Origin: Chamaea fasciata
Taxonomy: Eukaryota; Chordata; Aves; Passeriformes; Sylviidae
Direction: 5' to 3'
Length of the DNA: 64,000 nucleotides
Assembly (NCBI GenBank): GCA_029207755.1
Contig: JARCOQ010000007.1
Coordinates: 43,481,656 to 43,545,655, forward strand
The notes below the pieces were generated by a model. The model was not told where the DNA came from. It did not search any database and saw only the letters and a program-made list of their open reading frames with translations. A program made the position numbers and the translations under genes. Of the stretch, positions 35,438 to 46,737 are shown piece after piece; the first letter of the stretch is position 1, and each line of letters begins with the position of its first letter.

Positions 35438-36294
35438 ACCTACGGTGTCAAAAGCCTTCTTAATCTAAAGGGCCACCCCTCCACCTCTTCTCCCTTTCCT
35501 GTCTCTTCTGAAGAGCTTGTAGCCATCAAGTGCAATGCTCCAGCTATGTGAGTCATCCCTCCACATTTCTGTGATGGCGACTACATCATAGCTATGTTGT
35601 TGCACCATGACCTCCGCTCTTCCTATTTGTTACCCATGCTACATGCATTGGTATACATGCACTTCATCTGGGCTACTGATTTCACCCCTAATTATGTGAT
35701 CCTGCCTTCCTTTTTTTCTTTTATCATTGTTTCAAAGACTATGCTTCCTAGAGGTTTGTATAATCCATCTTTAAATCATGCAAACAAGAGGATATTTTAG
35801 CAATTTTCAAGTACTTAATTGTGTTTACTAAGGAATGCTTCCTGATGTTCCTCCACATCTTGCCGTTGATCTGAATCCGTATAAAAGTGTATCTTTTTCC
35901 AAAGAGTTCATAGTTTTATTAAGTTTATCTTTTCACTGTTCAGGCAAAAATGTATTTAGTATTAATTTTTTCCTTAAGAAGTCACTTTGAATCAAGCCCG
36001 ATGTTAATACATCAGTAAAGTTACTGGCAGTTGGTAGATATCCAAACTTTTGCCAGCAAGCATAGAAATTTAAACACTTGCTTTGTCCTAACTCTCATAG
36101 GCTGTCAGATTAAAAATCACTGGAACTAAAGTCAGCTAAAGTCAGTTTTCAAGAGGGATGAAGTTGTCTCCAATGACTGCAGGGTAAAGCATTCAGGCCA
36201 ATACAGACTTCAATTATAGTGTCTGTTGAAGAATAAATATTTAATCTCAGTAACTGTTTCAGATAGGAGTTTATATTGAGTCTGTGAACTGAAC

Positions 36295-36338
36295 TAAAAA
36301 AACCAAACAAACAAATAAAAAACTCCAAACAAACAACC
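36295..36338. repeat. A/C-rich (CAAA)n-like simple repeat
   Basis: Imperfect CAAA units with A runs. Confidence 0.8.
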
Positions 36339-37430
36339 TAAGAAGATTTTGAATTCCAGAAAATGTACTCTTTCCTTATGTGATACAGTCTCAAGCAGGT
36401 CACATAAGAAGTTATGTTTTCCAAAGGATTACTTCTGTCTTTGTAATTTGAATGTCCTCAGTTGTTAAAAGTAAGAGACCTAATGAATTCTGCTTGTTTC
36501 AGAATGCATTTTCTATTCACAAATAATAGAATTTTACAGTTGATAGTTGAAACTTTTGAGACCAAAGAAATAAATTGAACTACATAACAAAAAGTTGCAA
36601 AAGCTATTTATGAGTCAACAATGCAAGGGTGGTATTATTAGTAGGGCCTGTTCTGCCTCATCTGTAGGCTTTTGTAGCAGCTGCACGTTTGCAAAAGAAG
36701 AAAATGCTTTGACAATTAGGGTAAGCAAATTGCAAAAGGAAATACGGTACTAAGTTACCAACGTAGTCCCTAAATAAAACATGCCATTTCTAATGAAGTC
36801 CTAATGCTGTTCAGCCTTCCATTAGCAGAGATCTCTGGATAGCCATAGGCAAGCATCAAATATACAGTAGTTTTTAATGGTAATTCATACAGTGATAAAG
36901 CAAAAGCATAACTGTGCACTGAAAAAAGACACAAACTGAAATTTGCCTCTAGGCAAAGCCTTGTTTTCCATCAACAAATTAACGTGCAGACTTTACTTCA
37001 CTGACGTATGGAGCATTTAGTTACTTATTTCTTTTCTTCTTGCCTTTTCAATATGATTTAGAATCAGATACTGGTCTATCTTGTGCAAATAGTCAGGAAT
37101 GTGAGTAATGGACCTTACTGTATGTTGAAGTATTAATGACTTCTGCAGTGCAAGAAATATTTCAGAAATATTTCTTCAGAAGGAAAGTTCAGCAGGAAAA
37201 CAAACTGATGTGAATATACTGAATATACTGCAGGAAGGAAAATATGTTATATTATTTACAGTAGTTATGGTTGCTAGAATCCTGCTAGAAATGGCCTATG
37301 TAAACTATACAACATTTAAAGAAGTTCTCTTACACTAAAGGAAACTAGCTAAATGGATGTTTTTATTTCTGGTTTTCTTGTTATTTGAGTGAGTGAGGTT
37401 TTGGCTATTTTGTTATTGGTTCCTAGGCTG

Positions 37431-37490
37431 ATTTTGATTTTTATTTTATTTTTTTCCCCCCCCTTTTTTTTTTTTTTCCTTTTTTTAATT
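37431..37490. repeat. Polypyrimidine tract
   Basis: T runs are interrupted by an eight-base C run near 37456-37463, then a long T run and CC. It is almost pure pyrimidine for about 50 bases on this strand. Confidence 0.85.
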
Positions 37491-40400
37491 AATTTCTGAT
37501 CAAAATAGTGAGAAGTGTTTGGAGATTTCAATTGTTCTTTGAATAACTCCTAGAGTGGCTATTTGGTTAATTTCTAAATAAAGGCATTTAAATTTTGTCC
37601 TGGATTTCCTAGTCTATTTTCTGTGATGCCAATATATGTTATAGGCTTTAAATATACAAGCCTGTCATACAGTGCCTTACAAATAACCCTCAGATATGAA
37701 TAAGCAGTTTAAAAGAGAAGACTGTTCAGTCTGCTGACAATTAAATTTCAGACCATTCACAGAAATTGAAAACTGCCATATAATTGTAAGGGGAAAGTAA
37801 ATGAAACTCATCTGAAATAAGGATTTCTAGGCCAATGAGTCACCAAATAACTGCATTACAACAGATGCCATGTTGTGGAAATTTTGCAATCATGGTATGA
37901 AAGAATCAATAACACAATATTCTTTCAAGTTATTTAGTTATAAAACTTAAGGTTCTAAAGTCTTCAGAACTTGAATGAAAAATTCTGTACTCATAGCTAA
38001 CCCGTGCATCTCATATTTAGCATGTCAGGAAATTTAATTACTTTTATTCTAGGAATACACTTGTCCCAATATACACCTGCTTTTAAAAAAGATAAATCTT
38101 AACTCTTTGTCAATCTGAACATTTTTCCATTCTTTGCTTTAGCACTCACTGCCTGCAGTCTTTTAAATGAATAGTTTTTTTGTGACTCTCTTGAACTATT
38201 AGTGTGTTTTCTGGATCAGTATGTCAAAGTTTCTAGTGCTGGAACACACCTTTTATGTAAAGGCGAACAATGTTTTGTTCTGCAGACATGCTTTATATGC
38301 AAACTGTAAAAATACCTAATTCAGCTTCTCAATCAAAGAAGAGCAAGGGAGGTTTTATATTATCAGAATGAAATTCTGAGAGACTTGTGGAGGACCAATA
38401 AGTAAAAGGAGTCAAACCCCAGAAATGTTTCAAAATTAAAAAATACACCATCAACAAGCAGAGAATAACACTGTACATCTGACTTCACTTACAGAAGTCT
38501 TCAACTGATGAATGAGTATGCATACAGCTCATTTGTTGGCAAGCTTGTTGTTAGTCAACTTTCCATGAATTTTCTGCAAGTCTGTAGTTGAATTTTCTGT
38601 CTAAGTGATGAATTGAATGTGGGAATTTATTTCATAAAACTGAGTCTTCCATAGATAGAGATCAAATAAAGGAAGGTTGCAGCTGGTAGGAAGAAAAAAT
38701 GCACTGACAAATGCATTAAAGCTGCTTGCTCTGAGTTGAATGGGAATGCATGATGAGTGCTCTTTGATATAGTTGTAGCTCTGCTAGTCAATGGCTTTTA
38801 ACTTCCTCTCCTGTTCTTCACCACTCCTTAAACTGACGTTTCTACCATGGACAATCTTGCCTCTGATCAGACGCTTATGTTAGGACAGTTGCAGAGCTCA
38901 TTTATGGAAACTTGTAAGATTACTGAAGAGACAAGATGATTATAATTTCATATCTATTCCCTGCTCACTGCAACAATGATGGAATTCTAGTGGCTATTGA
39001 AGATACAGGATGGATGTGCATAAGATGTTCAGATTTAAGTGGTAAAAACTATTGAGTTTTTGGGACTTAAGATTACTTAAATCTGAATATTTTAGGGACA
39101 AATTATATTTGGAAGAAAGAATAACAACTGTAGTACTCATAGATATTAAGTTTTTGGGAAAGAAATCATGCCACAAAAAATTATATTTTTAAAGACTTTT
39201 GTGTTTATCAAATAACAGAAATAGGAAGGACTTCCTGATTTGGAATTGTTCAATGGATCACAGCTGGGATTTTCAGCTGAGCTTGAACAAACCCTTGTTC
39301 AGCAACAAGAGTTTGAATATTAGAAATAAAAGCTTGTATTTCCAGAGAGCTGTTTTTTCAATAACATTGGAAAAGTAATTGACAAACATAAGAAGGAAAA
39401 TTGTGCTAATAACAGAACTTTGAAAAAAACCTCATGCTACAAACATATCACAAAAATATGCTTTGTTAGGCCATTTGTATGAACAGAGAGTGATTAATAG
39501 CTTCAAAGGAACTGCAATGAAACTACTTGAAGTATTGAGTCCTTCTCCTGTAAAGAATTTTCGTCTTGCTTTCTGAGCAGTTTCTGGGCAGCACTCATCT
39601 GAGATCAGCATTTCAATGCTCTTTGATTCATTATCTTCTATTTCCTCTAGTACAATCTAGTTCAGCAACATTTACTGATTATTATGTAGTTGCCTTTTCA
39701 GTCATAAATGAATCACTGGTTTTACCTTAACATTTGTCTGGACATAAATTTAATTAAATGCAGTTAGTGAGGATGAGATGTGTTTCTACTTGCATGAGGT
39801 TTAGGCCTCTCCATTCTTCAGGAGTACTGTTGGTGGCCTTATCATACTTGCAAGTAAGAATATTCAGATATTATGGAGCTAAGAAATCAGCAGGATTTTT
39901 TTAAATCCCCATGTATCACAAAATTTTGGTACTATCAAAGTCTCCCCAAAAAATTATGATCAGATTAATTAATGAGAATATGATAGTATTTATAGTTGTA
40001 TTTTGTTTATTTTTTAAATAAGATATGAAGATAGGGAATGGAATTTCATATTTTTCTAATGACTTGAGATTTCAACTTGAATCTTCATGTGGAATTCATC
40101 AAACAGGCTTTAGCAGCACTTGCACATTTCCTCTTTTAGTAACTGTTTCATATTAAGCCTGAAGGAAGCTGGGGATGATTTTTCCTGTAATTTATTATAT
40201 TTGTGTCTATTTGCAACAGTTGTAAAAATACTGTGTAAACAGAAACATCATAAAACACTCATTAAAAAAAGTCTTCTAAAGCCAGAAAATGAACAGATTT
40301 TCCATGGGAGTAAATGATGCAAACATGAATTACCCATAGATATGACAGCATTCAGCTTTGTTGCCTTTTTGATCCTGTTTCATAATGTATTTATCAAAAT

Positions 40401-42293
40401 AAAAAAGAAAGTAAAAGCTATATAAAAGGGAATTTGATGTCATGATAATTTCTGATTATGGGGAAGAGAGATTTAAAATGAAGGGAGCTAATCTATGACG
40501 GAGGCTATGCAAACTTCTTTAGAAGGCATGATTTCACCAGCCATGTAGCTTATCACAACTGAGGAGTGGTTTTTTTTACAACCAGACAATCACCTTCTCA
40601 AAAAGGCAAATACTGTTTCAAAGGAACCTCTGAAAAACTTTTATCAGTAATTCTTTTTTCACAGGTCTAAGCATTTTGCTATTTATTTTGTCTTCACTGT
40701 TAAAAAACTTCACTGAGTCCTAGGTTTTACTAATTTCTTCTCTTTTTTTCACTACTGTAGTCAAAAAATTTCCATTTATAACACTGCAACAGGCCATTAG
40801 GAAGTAATAGTCTGAGAATTAAGCTTTATCCGTTTGTACTCTTTTTTAAGAATGACCTCTTTGTATTCTATCAGAAGGACAAGAGCAAAGTTTAATTCCA
40901 CAAGCACTAATAAAATATAATGGAATTATCTGACTTTAAAAAGAGAGAGAATAACAGGGAAGGAGCAAGAAAAAAACCTGCCTAACATACTCTAGATGAT
41001 AGAAAAAGAACATTATGGAATAGGTAGAAGAGAGTGAGGAATAAAGATAAACCATTCCTTGATTTAAATAATGAAAAATAAGATTTGGAAACTTCAGGAA
41101 GTGTACAATGAGTCACCTACTGAGATTGTGACAAACATATTATTGGATTTCTTGAATTACTCTGAATATTTGGTGTCGTATTTGCATCCAACTGAATGTT
41201 AGGGTTATTTTTATTTGTTTACCTAGCCATTCTTGGAATCTTTACTTTCTTGAAAAATCTCATTCTCTTCCTATGTGGAACTGCAGAGCCCCTGATAAAA
41301 TCAAATCTCTGAACTGATCTGGTGAGGGTTTCTCAACAAAAGGATCTGAATATGGCTTTGTAGCGGCTCCAGCATAAAGATGTTGAAAACAGAAATTACT
41401 GTTTTCTTAACCAGTTGGCAAATGGGTTTTATTCCTTTATTCAGCTTTGGCAGAAGTATTGTAGCTGCGTTGACAGAGTTAAGTTTGTATGTTCAGATTT
41501 CTATTTTTCTAAGTAATTTTGGTCACTGCTGACCTATTCAATCCCTATTCAATCATGTACAAGTTTGGCTTCCATCACATGAATATATATTTTTCTGTGT
41601 TTGAGTTGTTCTCATTTTAATGTTGGTTGTTTCCTTCCATCTCATTTCTCTTGTTCTATTAGTATGAATGTCATATTTTTATTGAATGACCTTTTCTTAA
41701 TCTATTCCTACATCTCTGGTGAAATTTAACACGCAGTGACTATTTTGTGTTTGAAAGATAGACTTGAAATTTATGTTAAGGAGAACAAAATTGCTTTAAT
41801 TTTTCATATGTTTTTCTTAAGCAACTTTACAAATAAAGCTGCTTTATACATAGAGGGCAGAATAAAATATGTGAAGTAGCAGCATAGTTAATTTATTTTC
41901 TTAAAGTGGCATATTTCAGTGAAAAGAAGTGTATTTTAAAAAAAATTTAGCAGGTTGAGAAAAAAATTAGAGTCATTTTGAAAGTGACAGTACCTGTACC
42001 CGAGGCCATCTTTTGTTTTTTTTTTCAGATAGTTATAACCTTTATTTTTTAATATTCATTGGAGTCACTGAAATGACTTATGTTGTTTATAATCAGTGTT
42101 TTGTGTTCTTGCAAGATGTTAGAGGATTGATTCACAGTTCCATGGTTATATTCAGGGTTTGAAAGAACTGGAATTAGTTTCCACATCTCTTTATGAGGTA
42201 GAATGTTTCAAGAGTTGAAACACTGGACCATTACAGTGAAGCAAATAATAGCTTTGTATGAACTCTGTCACAGCAGAATAACTTTCCTTCATT

Positions 42294-42404
42294 TATGTCA
42301 TGTTATGTTATGTTATGTTATGTTATGTTATGTTATGTTATGTTATGTTATGTTATGTTATGTTATGTCATGTCATGTCATGTTATGTTATGTTGTTATG
42401 TTAT
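42294..42404. repeat. (TGTTA)n pentanucleotide microsatellite
   Basis: About 22 units of the pentamer TGTTA (ATGTT). One unit at the left edge and a cluster of three to four units towards the right read TGTCA instead, and one unit near 42395 is shortened. Both flanking reading frames (MLCYVMLCYV...) are only translations of the repeat. Confidence 0.97.
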
Positions 42405-43374
42405 TCAAATGTGGAATTTCCTTGTTTCAACTTTAAATCTTAGGCAGGGAAACAGATATTACTTGCAGACACTTCAATCAGATGTGTCTGAGAATTGCTC
42501 AGAAGAAAGTCATTCCTTCCCAGCACTTCTTGTGAACAAAATTGAAAAAGGCTTATGACCCCCCTGTCAAAATCCTGCAAAACATGCTCAAGCCATAGGA
42601 ATTTGCAGGCTACCAAACTAAAAAGAAATTGAATATAGATACCCAAAAAGTTAATTCAGCAGCCACTGTCATAACCAGACATTTTCCTTGGTTGCACATT
42701 TGTTGCTGTTGCACATTGGTACCATATTCGTAAGTCTGCTAGACTGTTTTTTACATACAGTGTCAATGCTTGTAAGCCTGTCACCCTTTGAGGTGTAAAT
42801 TTATAAGATTAAATCTCAAGAGAAGTGTAACAAAAGTATTTCACACCAGAAATGTATGTAGCTGGAGTCTTTATCAGTTCTCTCTCTCTCTCTGAAAAAA
42901 ACCCATTCTAAACCCCTCAGAGTGAGCAATTACAGACATGTCCTCGTAACACCTATTAAGTAGCATTTGAATTACAAACAGAAATGTGAGTATAATTTTT
43001 TCCTTTTTTTTTTACATTATGCAATTATGCTATTTTTCTGTGTTTTTGTTATCCCATGTGATACCTAAACCTTGTTAGAATCCTTGGTTTCAGTATGGTT
43101 AGTAGCTTAATCATGCACTATTTAAAGAACTATTTTATGACTTTTTGACTTTATTCAGGGCTACTTATGAACATACATTCACAGAAAACATTTATATATA
43201 CTATATTTTTATTTTTTATTCTTTAAATTATAAAGATAAACTTGGTGGAATTTAATTAAAATTAGTTTTCAGGGCTTGTACTTAAAAATAGTAAAATAAT
43301 TATAAATTTTATTTATCTGTAGAAAGGGAGAGAAATGTTTCAGGGAGAGTGGGAGACTTGGATTAGAAAAAAGA

Positions 43375-43429
43375 GTATATATATATGTATAAAATATATA
43401 TTTATGCATTATATATTTTATATATACAT
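43375..43429. repeat. (TA)n-rich block
   Basis: TA dinucleotides with interruptions, flanking a central ATGCATTATAT. Strongly AT and partly self-complementary. Confidence 0.8.
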
Positions 43430-44011
43430 GCAATAATTTTTTCTGGACTTACTCATCAAAACAAAAAAAACCCCAAGTAATTTAAATGCACACTGGACTT
43501 GCTCCAAATTCTCATTTTCAGTTTTGATTTCTTTGTTCAGACATCAGTTGTGCTGAGTATTTACATTGTACAATATAAACTAATTTATGGCACTTACATC
43601 ATTACCTAACACGCTGTTAATCATCTTGCATGCTGTGAAATGTTCTGATGTGTAACAGCCTTCCCCTGCTTTGGAATATCATTGATTCATTGCTTACACT
43701 TTTCCTTTAAGGAACTGAGATGGATGTTCTCAAGATGCTGTCTATATATTTAATGGGACTCTAACTCACAGAAGAACATGAGCATTCTGTACACAGATGC
43801 TTCACACTGTTTTTGCATTGAACTCACTTGAGGGTCATTTTATTTCTCTTAGTAAGATAATTGCTATAACAAATTGAGGGGACCATTTTTTTCGCACTGA
43901 TTATAAATGCAATGAAGAACATCACAAAAACAACATGAAATTCGTTGATTGCATGGTGTGAAAAATTTGTTTCAGGGAATAACACAATGAAAATCCTCTC
44001 TGCTTATTAAA

Positions 44012-44068
44012 TGGTTGGAACTATTATTAATTATTGGAACTATTGGAATTGGAACTATTATTAATAAT
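44012..44068. repeat. Local duplication of TTGGAACTATTATTAAT
   Basis: The word TTGGAACTATTATTAAT occurs twice, about 35 bases apart, with a shorter GGAACTATTGGAA copy between. The second copy extends into the palindrome CTATTATTAATAATAG. Confidence 0.8.
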
Positions 44069-44200
44069 AGTTGGAAGCAAAGATCTATGTACTGTGATAT
44101 TTTATTGGCTGCGAGTGTTGTTTATGCTGACTTTACTCTCCCTTAAAATCTCTACAACCTTCTCTGTTCCTTCTGAAATACAGTTTTTGGAAAAATTACC

Positions 44201-44815
44201 AGAAAATCATTTAATGGTTTGGGTTGGACTTAAAAAAACATCTAGTTCCAATACCCCTGTCATGGGCAAGGACACTTTCCAATGGACCAGGTTGTTCAGA
44301 GCCCTGTCTAACCTGTTCTTGAACACCTCCAAGGATGAGGTATGGGGGCATCCAACTTCTCTGGAACCTGTTACAGTCCCTCACCACCATCACCTTAAAG
44401 AATTTATTTCTAGTATCTAATCTAAAACCATCCTCTTTCAGTTTGAAGCCATTTCCTCCTTCACCTGTCAGACAATAAAGTTCCTCTTCAACTTTCCTGT
44501 TGCTCTCTTCAGGTGCAAGGTCTTCCTGGAGCCTCCTATTCTCCAGGCTGAAGAACTCCAGATCTCTCTGCCTGACTTTAAAGGAGAGGTATCTTCTGAT
44601 TATTTTTGTGGCCTTTCACTGGACTTGCTCCAACATGTCCTCATCCTTATGTTGGGCATCCTAGAGCCAGGCACAGCACTCTAGGTGGGGTCTCAGAAGA
44701 GCAGAGTCCAGGGAGCAGAACCTCATCCCTTGACCTTCTGGCCACACTGCTTTGGATGCAGTACAGGGTGTGGTTGGCTTTAGCTGAGATGCATGGATTC
44801 TGGAACTGTGAACTA
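44201..44815 (-). mobile_element. 5'-truncated CR1 LINE, about 0.6 kb
   Basis: The left border keeps only a degraded tail octamer (AAAATCATTTAATGGTTTGG). Complement of the ORF2 C-terminus follows: gaccaggttgttcagagccc (44285-44304), ctattctccaggctgaagaa (44537-44556) and tggccacactgctttgga (44739-44756). It is truncated near 44815. It belongs to a subfamily closer to the 23467-24298 copy than to the 32.8 kb copy. No open frame is kept. Confidence 0.9.
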
Positions 44816-45812
44816 TGACTAGATTCAGTAGCTTAGTCAGTGGTATCTGTACTCTTTTTGCTTTGATTGTAGTTTGATGCACATCTTGATTTTTTTTAAT
44901 ACTTCTATACAGATTTCAGACTTCTGATTCAGGTGCACTAGATAAATATCAGTGCAAAATCATTCCACAAAAAAAATCTTTGAATAAAGATTTTTAATAT
45001 TAAAATATTTTTATTATTTATTGCAATTACAATTATAATATTAATAGTTTAAACAAAGACATAAGTCTTTGTATATGTTAATGTATTCATCTGACCCACC
45101 TTACAACATTGATGCCAATGCAATCTTCCACTGAATTTATTCTTAATTTTATGAATTATCAGAATTACAGGTTTTAAAAGTAAAAACTTGTGATTGTACA
45201 AAAATTTCAGGTAGTAGTAAACGTATTTCTGTAAAGCTGAAATTTTGAGATCCTATAATGAAAAATGTAATATTTGGCCACGGGGAAGAGATGAAGCAGA
45301 GGATAACAGTAGGAAGGAAGGAAACAGTGCAGAAGGATGCAATAAACACTGCTGTCACAGCAAACAGGCAAGGCAAGCCAGATGATGCTTTTTGATTTAG
45401 ACATAGCTAACAGTATTTATGGGTCAATAAATATCACAAGTTAATTTCTGAAAGAGTGTGGAATGCTTCAGGATTTTTCCCTCATTTCTGCTTGTGATAA
45501 GTTGCTCTGGTTATGTTGATTTTTCAATTTTTCATTTAGAAACAGCATTTCAGTGTTAGTTCTGCCATATGCCACACAATCTATCCAAAAGTTTGATGAC
45601 TTTCATTAATAAATTAAGTAATTGTCCTTCATACACTTTTACCAGGCCATTAAAAATCTCATCTGGGGTTTTTATCAAAGAATAATGAAGTAACTTCTCA
45701 GATAGCATTAGTGTTACACAGTTGCATTGTTTGAAATTAAGTCCTTACTGACTGGAAAAAAAAAAATAGGTATTTTCACACTAAGTAACTGGCTATGTTT
45801 AGTAGTCTCAAT
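44816..45812. other. AT-rich unique DNA, nothing recognised
   Basis: No element or gene supported in this kilobase. Confidence 0.55.
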
Positions 45813-45937
45813 AGAGGGATGGAGCAGCTCTCCTATGAAGAAAGGCTAAGAGAATTGGGTTAAATCAGCTTGGAAAAGAGAAGGCTGGCCTAATTGGGCC
45901 TTCCAGTACACAAGGAAAGCATACAAAAAAGAATAAA
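45813..45937 (+). mobile_element. CR1 LINE, left half of a split plus-strand copy
   Basis: Reads as CR1 ORF2 in plus orientation (agctctcctatgaagaaagg at 45826-45845; ttggaaaagagaaggctgg at 45871-45889; ccttccagtac at 45899-45909) and breaks off after ...AGCATACAAAAAAG. The matching continuation is found at 46434, after an opposite-strand CR1. Confidence 0.8.
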
Positions 45938-46428
45938 CTGCGTTGGAAGGAACTCACAATGATCATTGGGTCTAACTCCTGGCCCTGCACTGCACCATTC
46001 CCAAGAGCATTGTCCGGAGGTTACTTGAGCTCTGTCAGGCGTAGCGCTTGGTCCTGTGACACCTGGGGAGGCTGTTCCAGTGCCCAACCACCCTCTGGGT
46101 GAAAAAACTTTTTCTAATATCCAACCTAAACCTGGCTCAGGTTCATGCCATTCTCTTGGGTCAGGTCACTGATCACCAGAGAGTAGAGGTCAATTCCTCC
46201 CCCTCCTCTTCCACTTGTGAGGCTACTGAAGACCTCAATGAAGTCTCCCCACAGGCTCCTCTTCCCCAGGCTGAACAGATCAGCTGACCTCAGACATTTC
46301 TTGTACAGCTTTCCCTCAAGGCCCCTCACATTTTTGTTACCTTTCTGTGGATGTTTTGTAATAGCTTTGCATCTTTCTTATATTGTGGTGACCAAAACTG
46401 CACACAATATTCAAGGTGAATCTGCAAC
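45938..46428 (-). mobile_element. CR1 LINE inserted inside another CR1
   Basis: Complement of the CR1 3' region begins at about 45938 (cgttggaaggaactcacaat) and continues through gtgcccaaccaccctctggg (46080-46099) to gaccaaaactgcacacaata (46391-46410). The terminal octamers are not clear, so the 3' end is worn or slightly truncated. The frame at 46126-46329 (KLYKKCLRSADLFSLGKR) is the ORF2 C-terminus. It interrupts a plus-strand copy and so is the younger of the two. Confidence 0.85.
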
Positions 46429-46433
46429 ATCAT

Positions 46434-46737
46434 AGATGGAGGGAGAATTTTACAAGAGCATACAGTGAGAGAACAAGGGTGAATGGTTTCAAACTGAAAA
46501 AGACTAGGTTTAGATTAAATATTAGAAAGAAATTATTTATGATGAGGGTGGTATAGAAAAGGAAGAGGTTGCCCAGCGAAGTTGTCAGTGCCCCATCCCT
46601 GGAAGTGTTCAAGGCCTCCCCCCTGGATGGGGCTCTGGTCTAGTGGAAACTGTTGCTGCACATAGCAATGGGGTTGGAACCAGATGACCTTTAAAGTTCT
46701 TTTCCAACCCAGGCCATACAATGATTCTGCGATATAA
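46434..46737 (+). mobile_element. CR1 LINE, right half of the split plus-strand copy
   Basis: Resumes the ORF2 sequence from the left half (tggagggagaattttacaag at 46437-46456), continues through gaggttgcccagcgaagttg (46564-46583) and ccatccctggaagtgtt (46592-46608), and ends with diverged octamers at ACAATGATTCTGCGAT (46719-46734). With the left part it gives about 430 bp of a 5'-truncated CR1. Confidence 0.9.

Larger units (their letters stand above)
32823..35690 (-). mobile_element. CR1 LINE, 5'-truncated, about 2.9 kb
   Basis: This is the largest element in the window. The left border is three copies of the 3' octamer complement (CAGAATCA CAGAATCA CAGAATG). Moving right, the minus strand runs back through the ORF2 C-terminus, reverse transcriptase, linker and endonuclease. 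Full-length CR1 is about 4.5 kb with an ORF1 before ORF2, so ORF1, the 5' UTR and the N-terminal endonuclease are missing here. Similarity fades near 35690, so that border is approximate. ORF2 is broken by one in-frame stop and about four frameshifts, so the copy is immobile. It is clearly less AT-rich than the flanks. Confidence 0.95.
35691..42293. other. AT-rich unique DNA, no element recognised
   Basis: About 6.6 kb with only simple sequence: an A/C-rich tract at 36295-36338, a long polypyrimidine tract at 37431-37490 and small local duplications (AAAGTCAGCT near 36127; GAATATACT near 37214). No transposon or coding exon is supported. Confidence 0.6.
42405..44200. other. AT-rich unique DNA
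   Basis: Contains a (TC)7-type run near 42880-42894, a (TA)n-rich block at 43375-43429 and a small duplication near 44028-44068. No gene or transposon recognised. Confidence 0.55.

Noticed and set aside
42203..42558. Two frames with repeated Leu-Cys-Tyr-Val-Met residues as a repeat protein
   Set aside because: They are translations of the (TGTTA)n microsatellite.
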